Shown: one piece after another, positions 16,780-24,691 of the stretch
How positions within the stretch are numbered: the stretch's first letter is position 1
Layout of the letters: the number at the start of each line of letters is the position of its first letter
Assembly: GCA_024743315.1 (NCBI GenBank)
Contig: JANSWU010000007.1
Span: 1-64,000, forward strand
Reading direction: 5' to 3'
Length of the DNA stretch: 64,000 nucleotides
Source: Hyphomonadaceae bacterium
Lineage (GTDB): Bacteria > Pseudomonadota > Alphaproteobacteria > Caulobacterales > Hyphomonadaceae
Position numbers and translations under genes: made by a program
Notes under the pieces: generated by a model
The model's database searches: none
What the model was told of the DNA's origin: nothing
Seen by the model: the letters and a program-made list of their open reading frames with translations, nothing else

Positions 16780-17838
16780 ATGCCGGACACAATGACTTCT
16801 ACTTTGCCTCCCGCCGACGCGCTCGGCCCGTTGCCGGCTGGCCATCCGGTGGTCTTGCAGGGCAAAGTCGGCGTCCTGCTGGTCAATCTCGGCACGCCTG
16901 ACGGCACCGATTATTGGTCCATGCGGCGATATTTGTCAGAATTCCTGTCAGATCCGCGCGTCATCGAAGTGCCGATGCCGATTTGGCAGCTCATCTTGCA
17001 GGGGCCGATCCTGACCTTCCGGCCGAGTAAGTCTGGTCGGGCGTACAAGAAGATCTGGACCGAAGAAGGGTCGCCGCTCCTCCTCTACACAAAGCGCCAA
17101 GCGGAAAAGCTGAATGCGCGGATTGGCAGCGAAGATCTGATGGTCGATTTTGCAATGAATTATGGCAATCCCAGCATTGCCTCGAAGATAACCCACCTCA
17201 AAGATGCCGGGTGCGATCGGGTCTGTGTGGTACCGCTCTATCCGCAATATTCGGCGACCACGACGGCAAGTGTTTGCGATCGTACCTTCAAGGCTTTGGA
17301 AAGCATGCGCTGGCAACCAGCCATCCGCACCGCTGCAAGTTTCCATGATCAGCCGACCTATATCGAGGCGCTGTCAGCCAAGATTGCCGAGCATTTGGCG
17401 AGCTTGGATTTTACCCCGGAGCGGGTGATCATGTCCTATCATGGCATCCCGAAAGCCTATTTTGACAAGGGCGATCCTTATCATTGCCATTGCCACAAGA
17501 CGACGCGTTTGGTGGCCCAGCAAATGGGCTGGGAAGACGGATTTGCGATGACCACATTCCAGAGTCGGTTCGGACCGACGGAATGGCTCAAGCCCTATAC
17601 CGATGAAACACTCGAAACGCTGCCGGAACAGGGCGTCAAGAAAGTCGTGGTGGTCTCGCCGGCGTTTATTTCAGATTGCCTTGAGACTTTGGAAGAGCTT
17701 GCCATGGAAGGGCGTGATGAATTCCTGGAAGCTGGCGGCGAAGCGTTTTCGGTGGTGCCGTGTCTGAATGATAGTGAAGCCGCGATTGATGTAATCGAGG
17801 ATGTGGTGCGGCGTGAAACAGCGGGTTGGATCGCGTAA
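16780..17838 (+). CDS. hemH: ferrochelatase
   Basis: Inserts Fe2+ into protoporphyrin IX, the last step of protoheme synthesis. From the ATG at 16780 (AAGGA 8 bases upstream) it has 352 residues. Conserved features are GVLLVNLGTPDG near residue 31, VPLYPQYSATTTAS near 151, the catalytic His221 in MSYHGIP followed by GDPYHCHCHKT, and a late VVVSPAFISDCLETLEE. The C-terminus carries further family sequence. A RusA-like gene follows after 3 bases. Confidence 0.95.
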   Translation: MPDTMTSTLPPADALGPLPAGHPVVLQGKVGVLLVNLGTPDGTDYWSMRRYLSEFLSDPRVIEVPMPIWQLILQGPILTFRPSKSGRAYKKIWTEEGSPLLLYTKRQAEKLNARIGSEDLMVDFAMNYGNPSIASKITHLKDAGCDRVCVVPLYPQYSATTTASVCDRTFKALESMRWQPAIRTAASFHDQPTYIEALSAKIAEHLASLDFTPERVIMSYHGIPKAYFDKGDPYHCHCHKTTRLVAQQMGWEDGFAMTTFQSRFGPTEWLKPYTDETLETLPEQGVKKVVVVSPAFISDCLETLEELAMEGRDEFLEAGGEAFSVVPCLNDSEAAIDVIEDVVRRETAGWIA

Positions 17839-17841
17839 CGC

Positions 17842-18198
17842 GTGGATGGCTGGGTCAAAAACGGCAAAGTTCGCGGCCGCATATGCGACGATGGCGCGCT
17901 CGAAGTGCGGTGCTTCGGTCTGACCACGCAGACCCGCTATTACAAACAATTGTTCCGGGAGTTCTTTCGCAAGGATTTTCCGCGCCTGCGTCCCGGTTAT
18001 GGCGATTATGATGTCCATATCATCATGGAATATACCGGCGATGCGCCGTGGATGGATTTGGACAATCTCGCCAAAGCGCTATTGGACAGTCTGACCGGAA
18101 ATGCGTTTGAAGACGATCATCAGGTTGCTCGCTTGCTGGTCGAGCGTCGGGTTGGTGATCGCGAAGGAATCTTCATGCGCGTGGTCGCATTGGATTAG
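17842..18198 (+). CDS. RusA-like Holliday junction resolvase/endonuclease family protein
   Basis: A 118-residue protein beginning with GTG 3 bases after hemH. The acidic motif MDLDNLAKALLDSL (Asp72, Asp74, Lys78) followed by an FEDDHQVARL block (Asp91/Asp92) matches the metal-binding site of RusA-type resolvases. No strong ribosome site is seen, so it may rely on coupling to hemH. RusA genes are usually phage-borne, but no phage genes surround this one. It ends with a 4-base overlap against the HxlR gene on the other strand. Confidence 0.72.
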   Translation: MDGWVKNGKVRGRICDDGALEVRCFGLTTQTRYYKQLFREFFRKDFPRLRPGYGDYDVHIIMEYTGDAPWMDLDNLAKALLDSLTGNAFEDDHQVARLLVERRVGDREGIFMRVVALD

Positions 18199-18509
18199 TC
18201 GCTCTGGCGACCCCAGACCCGCATGGCATCGATGATCGGGCGCATTTTTAGTCCCTTATCGGTCAGGTGATATTCAGACCGCGGCGGATGTGTATCATAG
18301 ATTTTGCGTTCCACGACGCCGTGATCTTCCAACATTTTCAAGCGGTTAGACAAAGTGTTCGGTGCGATTCCGACCAGCTTGGCTTCAAAATCAGAAAAGC
18401 GTTGTGCGCCATGATCCACGAGTTCGCGGATGATCTCGCTGGTCCAGCGCGAGCCGATAATGAAGGCTGCGCGCGACACCGGACACAAAGGCAGATTCTT
18501 GTTCGCCAT
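18195..18509 (-). CDS. HxlR-family transcriptional regulator
   Basis: A 104-residue winged-helix protein with the HxlR core: CPVSRAAFIIGSRWTSEIIRELVDHGAQRFSDFE, then GIAPNTLSNRLKMLEDHGVVERKIYDTHPPRSEYHLTDKG. The N-terminal Cys after LP is the redox- or electrophile-sensing position in several HxlR proteins such as YodB. It is divergent from a MAPEG protein gene, and a perfect palindrome lies between the two. It likely represses that gene in response to electrophile or redox stress; this part is inference. Confidence 0.9.
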   Translation of the reverse strand: MANKNLPLCPVSRAAFIIGSRWTSEIIRELVDHGAQRFSDFEAKLVGIAPNTLSNRLKMLEDHGVVERKIYDTHPPRSEYHLTDKGLKMRPIIDAMRVWGRQSD

Positions 18510-18542
18510 GTTCACATTTTATCGCAACGCCTTGACGAAATC

Positions 18543-18569
18543 TAGTAACTACGAAAAATATAGTTACTA
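18543..18569. promoter_or_regulatory. perfect palindrome, probable HxlR operator
   Basis: TAGTAACTA and TAGTTACTA form a perfect 9-bp inverted repeat separated by 9 bases (18543-18551 and 18561-18569). It lies between the divergent HxlR and MAPEG starts, ending 16 bases before the MAPEG ATG. HxlR-family operators (for example YodB sites) have the TACT-N-AGTA style with similar spacing. Binding by the adjacent regulator is inferred. Confidence 0.75.
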
Positions 18570-18585
18570 TAAATAGGAGGGCGAA

Positions 18586-18990
18586 ATGGCCATTGAACTA
18601 CAAGCCGTAATTGGCGCCGCGTTGATACTGTTTTTGATTATTGTCATCCAAGGCACGCTGGTGCCTCTGAATCAGGGGTTTGGATGGGGATTGGGCAGTC
18701 GCGATGAAGCCAAGTCCAAAACCGCCTTGCAGGGGCGTGCCGCGCGTACAGTCGCGAATCACATAGAGAGCATGTGTATTTTCGTACCATTGGCTTTGGT
18801 GGTGGTGATCGCTGACCTGTCAGGCACACTCACTGTTTGGGGCGCGGGACTCTATCTCATTGGTCGCGTCGCCTTCGCACCGCTTTACTTGCTGGGCGTG
18901 CCATATCTGCGCTCGGCCGCATGGGCGGTGAGTGTGACGGGGATTCTGTTAATCGGCTATGTCGCTCTAATCGCCGCTTTTGCTGGCTAG
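18586..18990 (+). CDS. MAPEG family membrane protein
   Basis: A 134-residue protein with four membrane helices and the MAPEG pattern RAARTVANHIESMCIFVPLALV (the R-x-x-x-N-x-x-E motif of glutathione-linked membrane enzymes). Eukaryotic members conjugate or isomerise with glutathione; bacterial members are less well known and could detoxify lipid electrophiles. GGAGG precedes the ATG. Its divergent HxlR neighbour and the operator between them suggest inducible expression. Confidence 0.85.
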   Translation: MAIELQAVIGAALILFLIIVIQGTLVPLNQGFGWGLGSRDEAKSKTALQGRAARTVANHIESMCIFVPLALVVVIADLSGTLTVWGAGLYLIGRVAFAPLYLLGVPYLRSAAWAVSVTGILLIGYVALIAAFAG

Positions 18991-19448
18991 CCTAACCGTT
19001 TGAACGGCATGGGAATCGCCGTGGCCGTGGCTTTGGCAACGAGTTTTCCGGCATCGTCAAAGCATTCGGCTTCCATGAAAGCGGCGGAACGGCCCCATTT
19101 CAGGATACGGGCTTCGACACTGGCCGGGCCGGGCATCAGGCGACGCAGATAAGACGTCTTCATTTCCAGCGTGGGCGCCGTCATTGTAACGTTTGATGCG
19201 ATGATGCAGCACGTGCTCATCGCTTCATCCATCATCGCAGCGATAAAGCCGCCTTGGACAGCGCCCGTCGGGTTGGCGAACATGCCGGGGACGTCAAAGT
19301 CCATGCGAATGCGTTGCGCGTCCTGCTCAACTTCGGCCAGGCGCATGCCGAGTGTATCGGAGCAGGGCGGGCGTTTCTTGCTGTTCTGAAAACGTGCCAG
19401 CATCTCAACGTCTGAGACGCGCGGTTTTTCATCCGATCCATCTGACAT
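18987..19448 (-). CDS. PaaI/YbgC-like hotdog-fold thioesterase
   Basis: A 153-residue protein with the hotdog pattern of PaaI thioesterases: GAVQGGFIAAMMDEAMS (the helix with catalytic Asp/Glu), then MKTSYLRRLMPGPASVEARILKWGRSAAFMEAECFD. It would cleave acyl-CoA thioesters. It overlaps the MAPEG gene tail by 4 bases on the opposite strand and lies 2 bases downstream of sspB, so it is probably co-transcribed with sspB. The substrate is not readable. Confidence 0.82.
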   Translation of the reverse strand: MSDGSDEKPRVSDVEMLARFQNSKKRPPCSDTLGMRLAEVEQDAQRIRMDFDVPGMFANPTGAVQGGFIAAMMDEAMSTCCIIASNVTMTAPTLEMKTSYLRRLMPGPASVEARILKWGRSAAFMEAECFDDAGKLVAKATATAIPMPFKRLG

Positions 19449-19450
19449 GT

Positions 19451-19933
19451 CTATTTCCGGCGGAACGCGTCCAGACTCACCACGGTATCGGCGCTTTCCT
19501 CAGACCCGGCCTCTGCGGTTTCTGAGTCTCCAGCCTCGTCGCTGGCGGGATCGACCAGCGTCTGCTCGTCGCTTGATGGCGCTTTTTCAAAGCTGACGCC
19601 GAAATTCACGGATGGGTCCACGAACCGGGTCATGGCGACATAGGGAATTGAAAGGTGCTGGGGCACGCGGTTGAATTTCAGCACGATTTCAAAGTGGCCA
19701 TCGTGAACTTCCAGGTCCCAATATTGATGCTGAATGACAATTGTCATTTCTTCCGGGAATTGTTCGATCAGGTGATCTGGGATCTTTACGCCCGGCGCCT
19801 TGGTCCGAAACGTGACATAGAAATGATGGTCACCGGGAGGGGCAGAGCCTTTCGCAGCTTGGCGCAATGCTTCCCGAACCACGCCGCGCATCGCGGCCTG
19901 CGTCAGTGCTTCATAACCTATATAATCGGTCAT
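19451..19933 (-). CDS. sspB: SspB-alpha, ClpXP adaptor for ssrA-tagged proteins
   Basis: A 160-residue protein from the ATG at 19933, with a GGGAGAGGG ribosome site just upstream. The substrate-binding domain is recognisable (HHFYVTFRTKAPGVKIPDHLIEQFPEEMTIVIQHQYWDLEV ... FNRVPQHLSIPYVAMTRFVDPS). An acidic linker follows, and the tail DTVVSLDAFRRK contains the short ClpX-binding motif. SspB tethers ssrA-tagged, stalled-ribosome products to ClpXP. The ssrA gene lies 170 bases upstream on the same strand, so tag source and tag reader are neighbours. Confidence 0.92.
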   Translation of the reverse strand: MTDYIGYEALTQAAMRGVVREALRQAAKGSAPPGDHHFYVTFRTKAPGVKIPDHLIEQFPEEMTIVIQHQYWDLEVHDGHFEIVLKFNRVPQHLSIPYVAMTRFVDPSVNFGVSFEKAPSSDEQTLVDPASDEAGDSETAEAGSEESADTVVSLDAFRRK

Positions 19934-20103
19934 TACCCTCTCCCCGGTCCAAGAGCTGATTAGCCCCGTGCGTCCAAGCCTGCAACGCCCTTCATTCGAA
20001 AGGCGAGCACCGATCTGCATCTTCCCCAAACAGGAAGCGTCCCAAAATAACTTATCTCAACCTGTTGAAAATACTGCAGTTTGAGTACTCTACCCGAATT
20101 CAA

Positions 20104-20425
20104 GTGGAGGCTTCTGTTGCCAGGCGCCTCCGGGCCCCGCCTAAGGCGCTGATGCCTTAGGAGTTAAAGCGGTTTTCCACGCACTGCGTTACGCAGCGAG
20201 CAGTTCACCTTCAGCAAAGTTGTCATTTGCAACTATTGTTGATTGAGCTTCTAACGCAGCTCAAGCGGGTGAAGGCCTCGTCTTTACACGTCCGTCGATC
20301 CTATTTCGCCCCCAAATGATCCCCGCTGAAGGAAGAGATCTTTGGTGGAGGCGCCGGGTACCGCCCCCGGGTCCGAACCGCTTATTACACGCGCGTTTAT
20401 CACCATAGTTCATAAGAACGGTGCC
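20104..20425 (-). ncRNA. ssrA: two-piece (circularly permuted) tmRNA
   Basis: Read on the minus strand, an acceptor piece comes first and ends in encoded CCA at 20343. Its T-stem/loop is CCGGG-GGCGGTA-CCCGG and its acceptor 3' strand is CGCCTCC. A short spacer (20314-20342) follows. The coding piece then begins with GGGGGCG at 20313, which pairs with CGCCTCC. The GGATCGACGG stretch matches tmRNA 5' ends. The tag frame (20230-20189) gives ANDNFAEGELLAA. Stem-loops at 20140-20161 and 20106-20131 follow near the 3' end. Outer ends (about 20425 and 20104) are estimates. It rescues stalled ribosomes. Confidence 0.95.
20189..20230 (-). other. tmRNA proteolysis-tag reading frame
   Basis: The 13 sense codons begin with GCA at 20230 and end with TAA at 20189-20191. 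They encode ANDNFAEGELLAA, and the alanine carried by the tmRNA makes the full tag AANDNFAEGELLAA. The C-terminal Leu-Ala-Ala is the ClpX-recognised end and the ANDNFAE part fits SspB-alpha binding. Confidence 0.94.
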
Positions 20426-20458
20426 AATATAATCCCGCTTCGACAAAGATAAAAGTGC

Positions 20459-20803
20459 TTAATCCACCGGTTCGACAAACACCTCGATCACGCCTTCAGT
20501 TCGCTCAAGCGCAGCCAGCTCTGCCTCAAGTGCGGTCGCATTGATGATTCGCGTGGTCTGGACGACGGACCCAGTTGCGTCGGCGGTGAGAATGGTCAGG
20601 CGCAAGAGGCGCTCTGTGCCATCGAGCACGCCATCGGCGACATTCACCGTGAGCTTGCCAACCTGATAAACGCCTTTTCCGGAATAATAGACGGTTTTCC
20701 CGGCAATCTTGGCACCGCTGACGAGCAGGCCAGCCGTCGAAGTCACAATGCAACCGGAAAGCGTCAGGGCAAGCAGGGGGGCCAGGATCATTGAACGCAG
20801 CAT
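20459..20803 (-). CDS. small lipoprotein of unknown function
   Basis: A 114-residue protein with lipobox LTLSGC (Cys18) after a hydrophobic leader. The mature part is a glycine- and valine-rich segment (GLLVSGAKIAGKTVYYSGKGVYQVGKLTVNVADG) that may be amphipathic, then a charged C-terminus. I recognise no functional family. It is located directly upstream of ssrA on the same strand; its stop is about 35 bases before the acceptor piece, so ssrA could sit under its promoter or its own. Confidence 0.7.
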   Translation of the reverse strand: MLRSMILAPLLALTLSGCIVTSTAGLLVSGAKIAGKTVYYSGKGVYQVGKLTVNVADGVLDGTERLLRLTILTADATGSVVQTTRIINATALEAELAALERTEGVIEVFVEPVD

Positions 20804-20956
20804 CTGAGGTCCTCGTTTCGTCTTATCGGTCTTAGAATCCTTCCGGTTAATGGGAGATGAGACCTCCCTGGATTAGGCGGTTCGGCTCTTGCCGCAGGCT
20901 CCAAAACCTGCTTTTTGCCGATTAACGATAAACTGGTGATTGGGAGACCCTTTATC

Positions 20957-22846
20957 ATGCGCACGACCTTTACAGCCTTAGCCGCCATTCTGGTGCTCAC
21001 CGGATGCGATCAAGTCCGGACCCCCGGCAACTCTGCCAGCGACCCGGCGCCGGTCGAAACATCTGCCGCGCCAACGGCTGAAGAGATTGCCGCTGAGACC
21101 GAGCGACTCAACGCCTGGTTTGAAGAGAAGTTTGAAGCCGAAGTGCTAGAGAGCCCGATCCAGTTGACCTTTTTAGGGCGCGATGAGCGCCAGGGGGAGA
21201 TTGACGACTTTTCCGAAGCGGCGCTCGACGCCCAGCTGGAACGCTCGCGCGCTTATGTTGCCGAGCTGGAATCCAGTTTCGACTATGATAAGCTCAGCCC
21301 AGACGCCAAGATTTCCTATGATATCTGGATGTATCAGCATGAGCGGGCTGAAGCGGCCGACGAATTTCGCTATAATGGCTATGTCTTTGACCAGATGCAG
21401 GCGGTCCACACTTTCTTCCCACAGTTGCTGATCGCGTTCCACCGCGTCGCGGATGGCGAAGATATGGACAATTATCTGCTGCGCATTTCCGGCAGCGCGC
21501 GCGCGATTGATCAATTGATTGAGGGATCGAAAAAGATTGCTGGAGAAGGCGTTCGCCCGCCTTATTTCGCATTCGAGTCTGTGATCGAAGAATCCCGCAA
21601 AATCATTACCGGCGCGCCATTTGATGAAAGCGGCGACGACAGTGATGTCTGGGCCGATGCACAAGCCAAGATCGCCAACCTCCTAGACCAGGGCGAGATT
21701 GATCAAGCCAAAGCCGACCAGCTCACTGCCGACATTCGCACCGCTCTGATCGAGGAATGGAAGCCAGCCTATGAGCGTCTGATTGCCTGGCAGGAAGAAG
21801 ACCGGGTCAATGCCGCGCCCGAAGCGCAAGGGGTAACTCTTCTGCCGAATGGGGTTGCGTATTATAATGAGCGTCTCGCCAATCAAACGACGACGGACCT
21901 GACCTCAGACGAGATCCACGAGATCGGGCTGCAAGAGGTCGCGCGTCTGCGGGCCGAAATGGAAGAAATCCAGGCCGATTTCGGGTTTGAAGGCTCGCTC
22001 CAGGACTTTTTCGTCTTCCTGCGTGACACCAAGGATGATGAGCGCCTCTATTACCCGAACACGGATGAAGGGCGTCAGGCCTATATTGATGATGCGACCG
22101 CAGCGATTGACGGGATCAAGGCCGTGCTGCCGGATTATTTCGGCATCCTGCCCAAGGCCGATATGGTGGTGAAGCGGGTCGAACCGTTCCGGGAGCAGGA
22201 TGGCGCCGCGCAGCATTATTTCCCATCCACCCCGGATGGCTCGCGCCCAGGTGTCTATTATGCCCACCTGTCCGACATGACGGCGATGCCAAAGCGCGAA
22301 CTGGAAGTGATCGCCTATCATGAAGGCCTGCCCGGCCACCATATGCAGATCGCGATCCAGCAAGAGCTGGAAGCGGTCCCAACCTTCCGAACCCAGGCTG
22401 GCTTCACCGCTTACAGCGAGGGCTGGGGGCTCTATTCAGAATGGCTGGCAATCGAAATGCCGGGCACCTATCAGGACCCGCTCTCACGCTTTGGCCGCGC
22501 TGGTTCTGAAATGTGGCGCGCGATCCGCCTGGTTGTCGATACCGGGCTTCATGCCAAAGGCTGGACCGAAGAAGAGGCGGTTCAGTATTTCATGGCCAAT
22601 TCCGCCATAACCGAAGCGCAGGCCCGTTCAGAAGTACGGCGCTATCTGGTCCTGCCTGGGCAGGCCACGAGCTATAAAGTCGGCATGCTAAAGATTCAGG
22701 AATTGCGCCGGGATGCTGAAGCTGAGCTCGGCGACGCGTTCGATATCCGGGCCTTCCACGACACGATCCTTGGTGGCGGCGCAATGCCGCTGGCCATCCT
22801 TGAGCGCCGCGTCGATGAATGGGTTGAAAGCGTGAAAGCGGGGTAG
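20957..22846 (+). CDS. DUF885 family lipoprotein, predicted metallopeptidase-like
   Basis: A 629-residue protein from the ATG at 20957, with lipobox LVLTGC close to the N-terminus. DUF885 proteins are large, mostly helical and M32/gluzincin-like. The metal site is visible as AYHEGLPGHHMQIAIQQE, an HExxxxH-style zinc motif, with a Glu in YSEGWGLYSEWLA downstream. It is probably a periplasmic or outer-membrane peptidase. The gene is followed by a structured repeat and a convergent LysR gene. Confidence 0.85.
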   Translation: MRTTFTALAAILVLTGCDQVRTPGNSASDPAPVETSAAPTAEEIAAETERLNAWFEEKFEAEVLESPIQLTFLGRDERQGEIDDFSEAALDAQLERSRAYVAELESSFDYDKLSPDAKISYDIWMYQHERAEAADEFRYNGYVFDQMQAVHTFFPQLLIAFHRVADGEDMDNYLLRISGSARAIDQLIEGSKKIAGEGVRPPYFAFESVIEESRKIITGAPFDESGDDSDVWADAQAKIANLLDQGEIDQAKADQLTADIRTALIEEWKPAYERLIAWQEEDRVNAAPEAQGVTLLPNGVAYYNERLANQTTTDLTSDEIHEIGLQEVARLRAEMEEIQADFGFEGSLQDFFVFLRDTKDDERLYYPNTDEGRQAYIDDATAAIDGIKAVLPDYFGILPKADMVVKRVEPFREQDGAAQHYFPSTPDGSRPGVYYAHLSDMTAMPKRELEVIAYHEGLPGHHMQIAIQQELEAVPTFRTQAGFTAYSEGWGLYSEWLAIEMPGTYQDPLSRFGRAGSEMWRAIRLVVDTGLHAKGWTEEEAVQYFMANSAITEAQARSEVRRYLVLPGQATSYKVGMLKIQELRRDAEAELGDAFDIRAFHDTILGGGAMPLAILERRVDEWVESVKAG

Positions 22847-22856
22847 GGTCTGCTCA

Positions 22857-22952
22857 TGTCATCCCGGAAAGCGCCAGCGCGCTTATCCGGGACCTCGCGC
22901 AAGGATTGATACAGGTCCCGGACATTTCGCTATGCGAAATTCCGGGATGACA
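22857..22952. repeat. intergenic palindromic repeat element with nested hairpins
   Basis: The outer arms TGTCATCCCGGA (22857-22868) and TCCGGGATGACA (22941-22952) are perfect 12-bp inverted repeats. Inside are ATTTCGC / GCGAAAT at 22924-22940 and paired ATCCGGGACC / GGTCCCGGAC-type segments. It fills the 100-base gap between the DUF885 gene and the convergent LysR gene. The form is that of the REP-like intergenic elements of alphaproteobacteria, and it could also stop transcription from both sides. Confidence 0.75.
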
Positions 22953-22960
22953 CTCTCTAT

Positions 22961-23866
22961 CTAGCTCCCGACATTCTCGAGCGCCCCGAGCGCGTCTTGG
23001 ACGTGTTCGACGAAGAGGCGGGCCTTGCCGCGCAGCTTGCCGCCAGTCCAGACCACGGACAAAGGCAGGTCGGCGCCGCGCCATTCCGGCATGATGCGCA
23101 CCAGATGGCCCTCGCGCACATGCGAGCAGACGAGCCAATCAGGGCCAATAAAAATACCAAGCCCATCGACTGCGGCTTGCAGCAATGTATCGCCGGATGA
23201 GCCGCGGAACCGGCCATCCATCATGATCCGGTGTTCCTCGCCGGTCTCAACATGTTTTAGCGTCCATTGCTGACCTTGGAGCGATTGCCGGAAGACCAGG
23301 CCTTGATGCTCCTTGAGGCTGTCAGGGCAGACCGGGGAGCCGAATTTCTCAATGTATTTTGGCGACGCCCAGATGCCGCGATAGGCGACCAGGAGCCGTT
23401 TGGCCATCAGCGCGCTATCGGTCAGTTCGCCGAGGCGAAACGCGACATCGACCCCTTCGGTGACAAGATCTGTATAAGTATCGTCTGTCATCAGATCCAT
23501 GCGGATATGGGGGTATTTGTCGAGGAAAGTCGCAACGGTCGGTGTGATGACAATTTGCGCCAGAGAATGCGGCGCGCTGACCCGCAACATGCCCACCGGT
23601 TCCTGATCGAGGCCGCGCGCTTCGGCTTCAGCCTCGTCAAATTCGGCGAGAATATCCTGCGCCCGGCCATAGAAGCGCTGGCCTGCTTCAGTCAGCGACA
23701 AGGCCCTTGTGGTGCGATGAAACAGTTCGGCGCCGAGCTGATGTTCGAGGTCCTGGATCCGGCGCGAAACGGTCGGTTGTCCAATTGAAAGGTCTGCCGC
23801 CGCCCGTGAGAAACTGCCTGCGTCCGCGACCCGCAAAAACAGTCTCATCGCATCAATTCGATCCAT
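22961..23866 (-). CDS. LysR-family transcriptional regulator
   Basis: A 301-residue regulator from the ATG at 23866 (AGGAG 9 bases upstream; an ATG two codons earlier at 23872 is an alternative). The winged helix is DAMRLFLRVADAGSFSRAAADLSIGQPTVSRRIQDLEHQLGAELFHRTTRALSLTEAG at the N-terminus. The effector domain follows (MLRVSAPHSLAQIVITPTVATFLDKYPHIRMDLM). It is divergent from the AhpD-like gene with a gap of 137 bases, and probably regulates it. The effector is not readable from sequence. Confidence 0.93.
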   Translation of the reverse strand: MDRIDAMRLFLRVADAGSFSRAAADLSIGQPTVSRRIQDLEHQLGAELFHRTTRALSLTEAGQRFYGRAQDILAEFDEAEAEARGLDQEPVGMLRVSAPHSLAQIVITPTVATFLDKYPHIRMDLMTDDTYTDLVTEGVDVAFRLGELTDSALMAKRLLVAYRGIWASPKYIEKFGSPVCPDSLKEHQGLVFRQSLQGQQWTLKHVETGEEHRIMMDGRFRGSSGDTLLQAAVDGLGIFIGPDWLVCSHVREGHLVRIMPEWRGADLPLSVVWTGGKLRGKARLFVEHVQDALGALENVGS

Positions 23867-24003
23867 ACCCATCAGCTCCTATGCGAAAATTGCATGACCC
23901 ATATGGAACCTCTCCCAGTTCTGAAAAAGGGGGGGCTGATCCATTTATCCGTCATCGACGGCAAACACTGCTCGCCGAAACACGAATCTCAAAGGAGCCG
24001 ATT

Positions 24004-24579
24004 ATGGCGAATTTTACTTTGCATACTTCAAGCACTGCGCCCGACGGCGCGCGTGATTTCATCGCTGGCGTCGAAAAGAAAATGGGCTTCGTGCCCTCGC
24101 TTTACGCTGTCTTCGCGGAAAACCCAGCCGTTCTGCACGCCTACACCCAGCTATCAGACCAATTGGCCAAAACCGGTCTCACCCCGCTGGAGCAACAAGT
24201 GGTAACCATTACCGCCAGTGTCGAAAACGAGTGTCATTTCTGTGTCGCCGCGCACACGACGATTTCCGAAGGCGCTGGTCTCGACCTGTCCGTGATTGAC
24301 GCGGTTCGCGAAGACCGGGCGATTGCTGATTCTAAACTCGAGGCGCTGCGCCTCTTTACCAAGAAAACCGTGATTGATCGCGGCTTTGTCTCGGACACCG
24401 ATGTCGATGCTTTCCTGGCCGCTGGTTATGATCGCTCTGCCGTGCTCGCCGTGATTCTCGGCGTCGCTTTGAAAGTGATTTCAAACTACACCAACCATGT
24501 CGCAGAAACGCCGGTCAATGAAGCCTTCCAGAAACATGCCTGGACGCCGAAGTCAAAACGCGAAACGATCGCCGCTTAA
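24004..24579 (+). CDS. AhpD-like/carboxymuconolactone decarboxylase family protein
   Basis: A 191-residue protein starting at the ATG at 24004 after AAAGGAG. The AhpD-type redox motif ENECHFCVAAH carries Cys77, Cys80 and His84. Such proteins reduce hydroperoxides or partner proteins, or act as decarboxylases. The helical fold fits. It is divergent from a LysR gene and followed by DoxX-like and YHS-domain genes, a combination suggesting stress response or redox defence. A strong hairpin terminator follows at 24638. Confidence 0.85.
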   Translation: MANFTLHTSSTAPDGARDFIAGVEKKMGFVPSLYAVFAENPAVLHAYTQLSDQLAKTGLTPLEQQVVTITASVENECHFCVAAHTTISEGAGLDLSVIDAVREDRAIADSKLEALRLFTKKTVIDRGFVSDTDVDAFLAAGYDRSAVLAVILGVALKVISNYTNHVAETPVNEAFQKHAWTPKSKRETIAA

Positions 24580-24637
24580 GGAGCAAGTTATTCCTGACCT
24601 GAGCGAATTCGAAGGATGATTTCGCCAAGCTTTACAA

Positions 24638-24677
24638 GCCCTCACCCTCTGACTTCGCTCAGGGTGAGGGCTTTTCT
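24638..24677 (+). terminator. rho-independent-like terminator after the AhpD-like gene
   Basis: GCCCTCACCCT (24638-24648) pairs perfectly with AGGGTGAGGGC (24661-24671) over a 12-base loop and is followed by TTTTCTATT. It lies 59 bases after the AhpD-like stop, which would separate that gene from the DoxX-like gene. Confidence 0.75.
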
Positions 24678-24691
24678 ATTCAACACCGTAT

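Noticed and set aside
20870..20940. Possible tRNA-Trp-like piece with CTCCAAAA loop between GCAGG and CCTGC
   Set aside because: There is an anticodon-like stem and one further hairpin, but no T-arm, D-arm or acceptor stem can be formed, so it is probably coincidence or a remnant.
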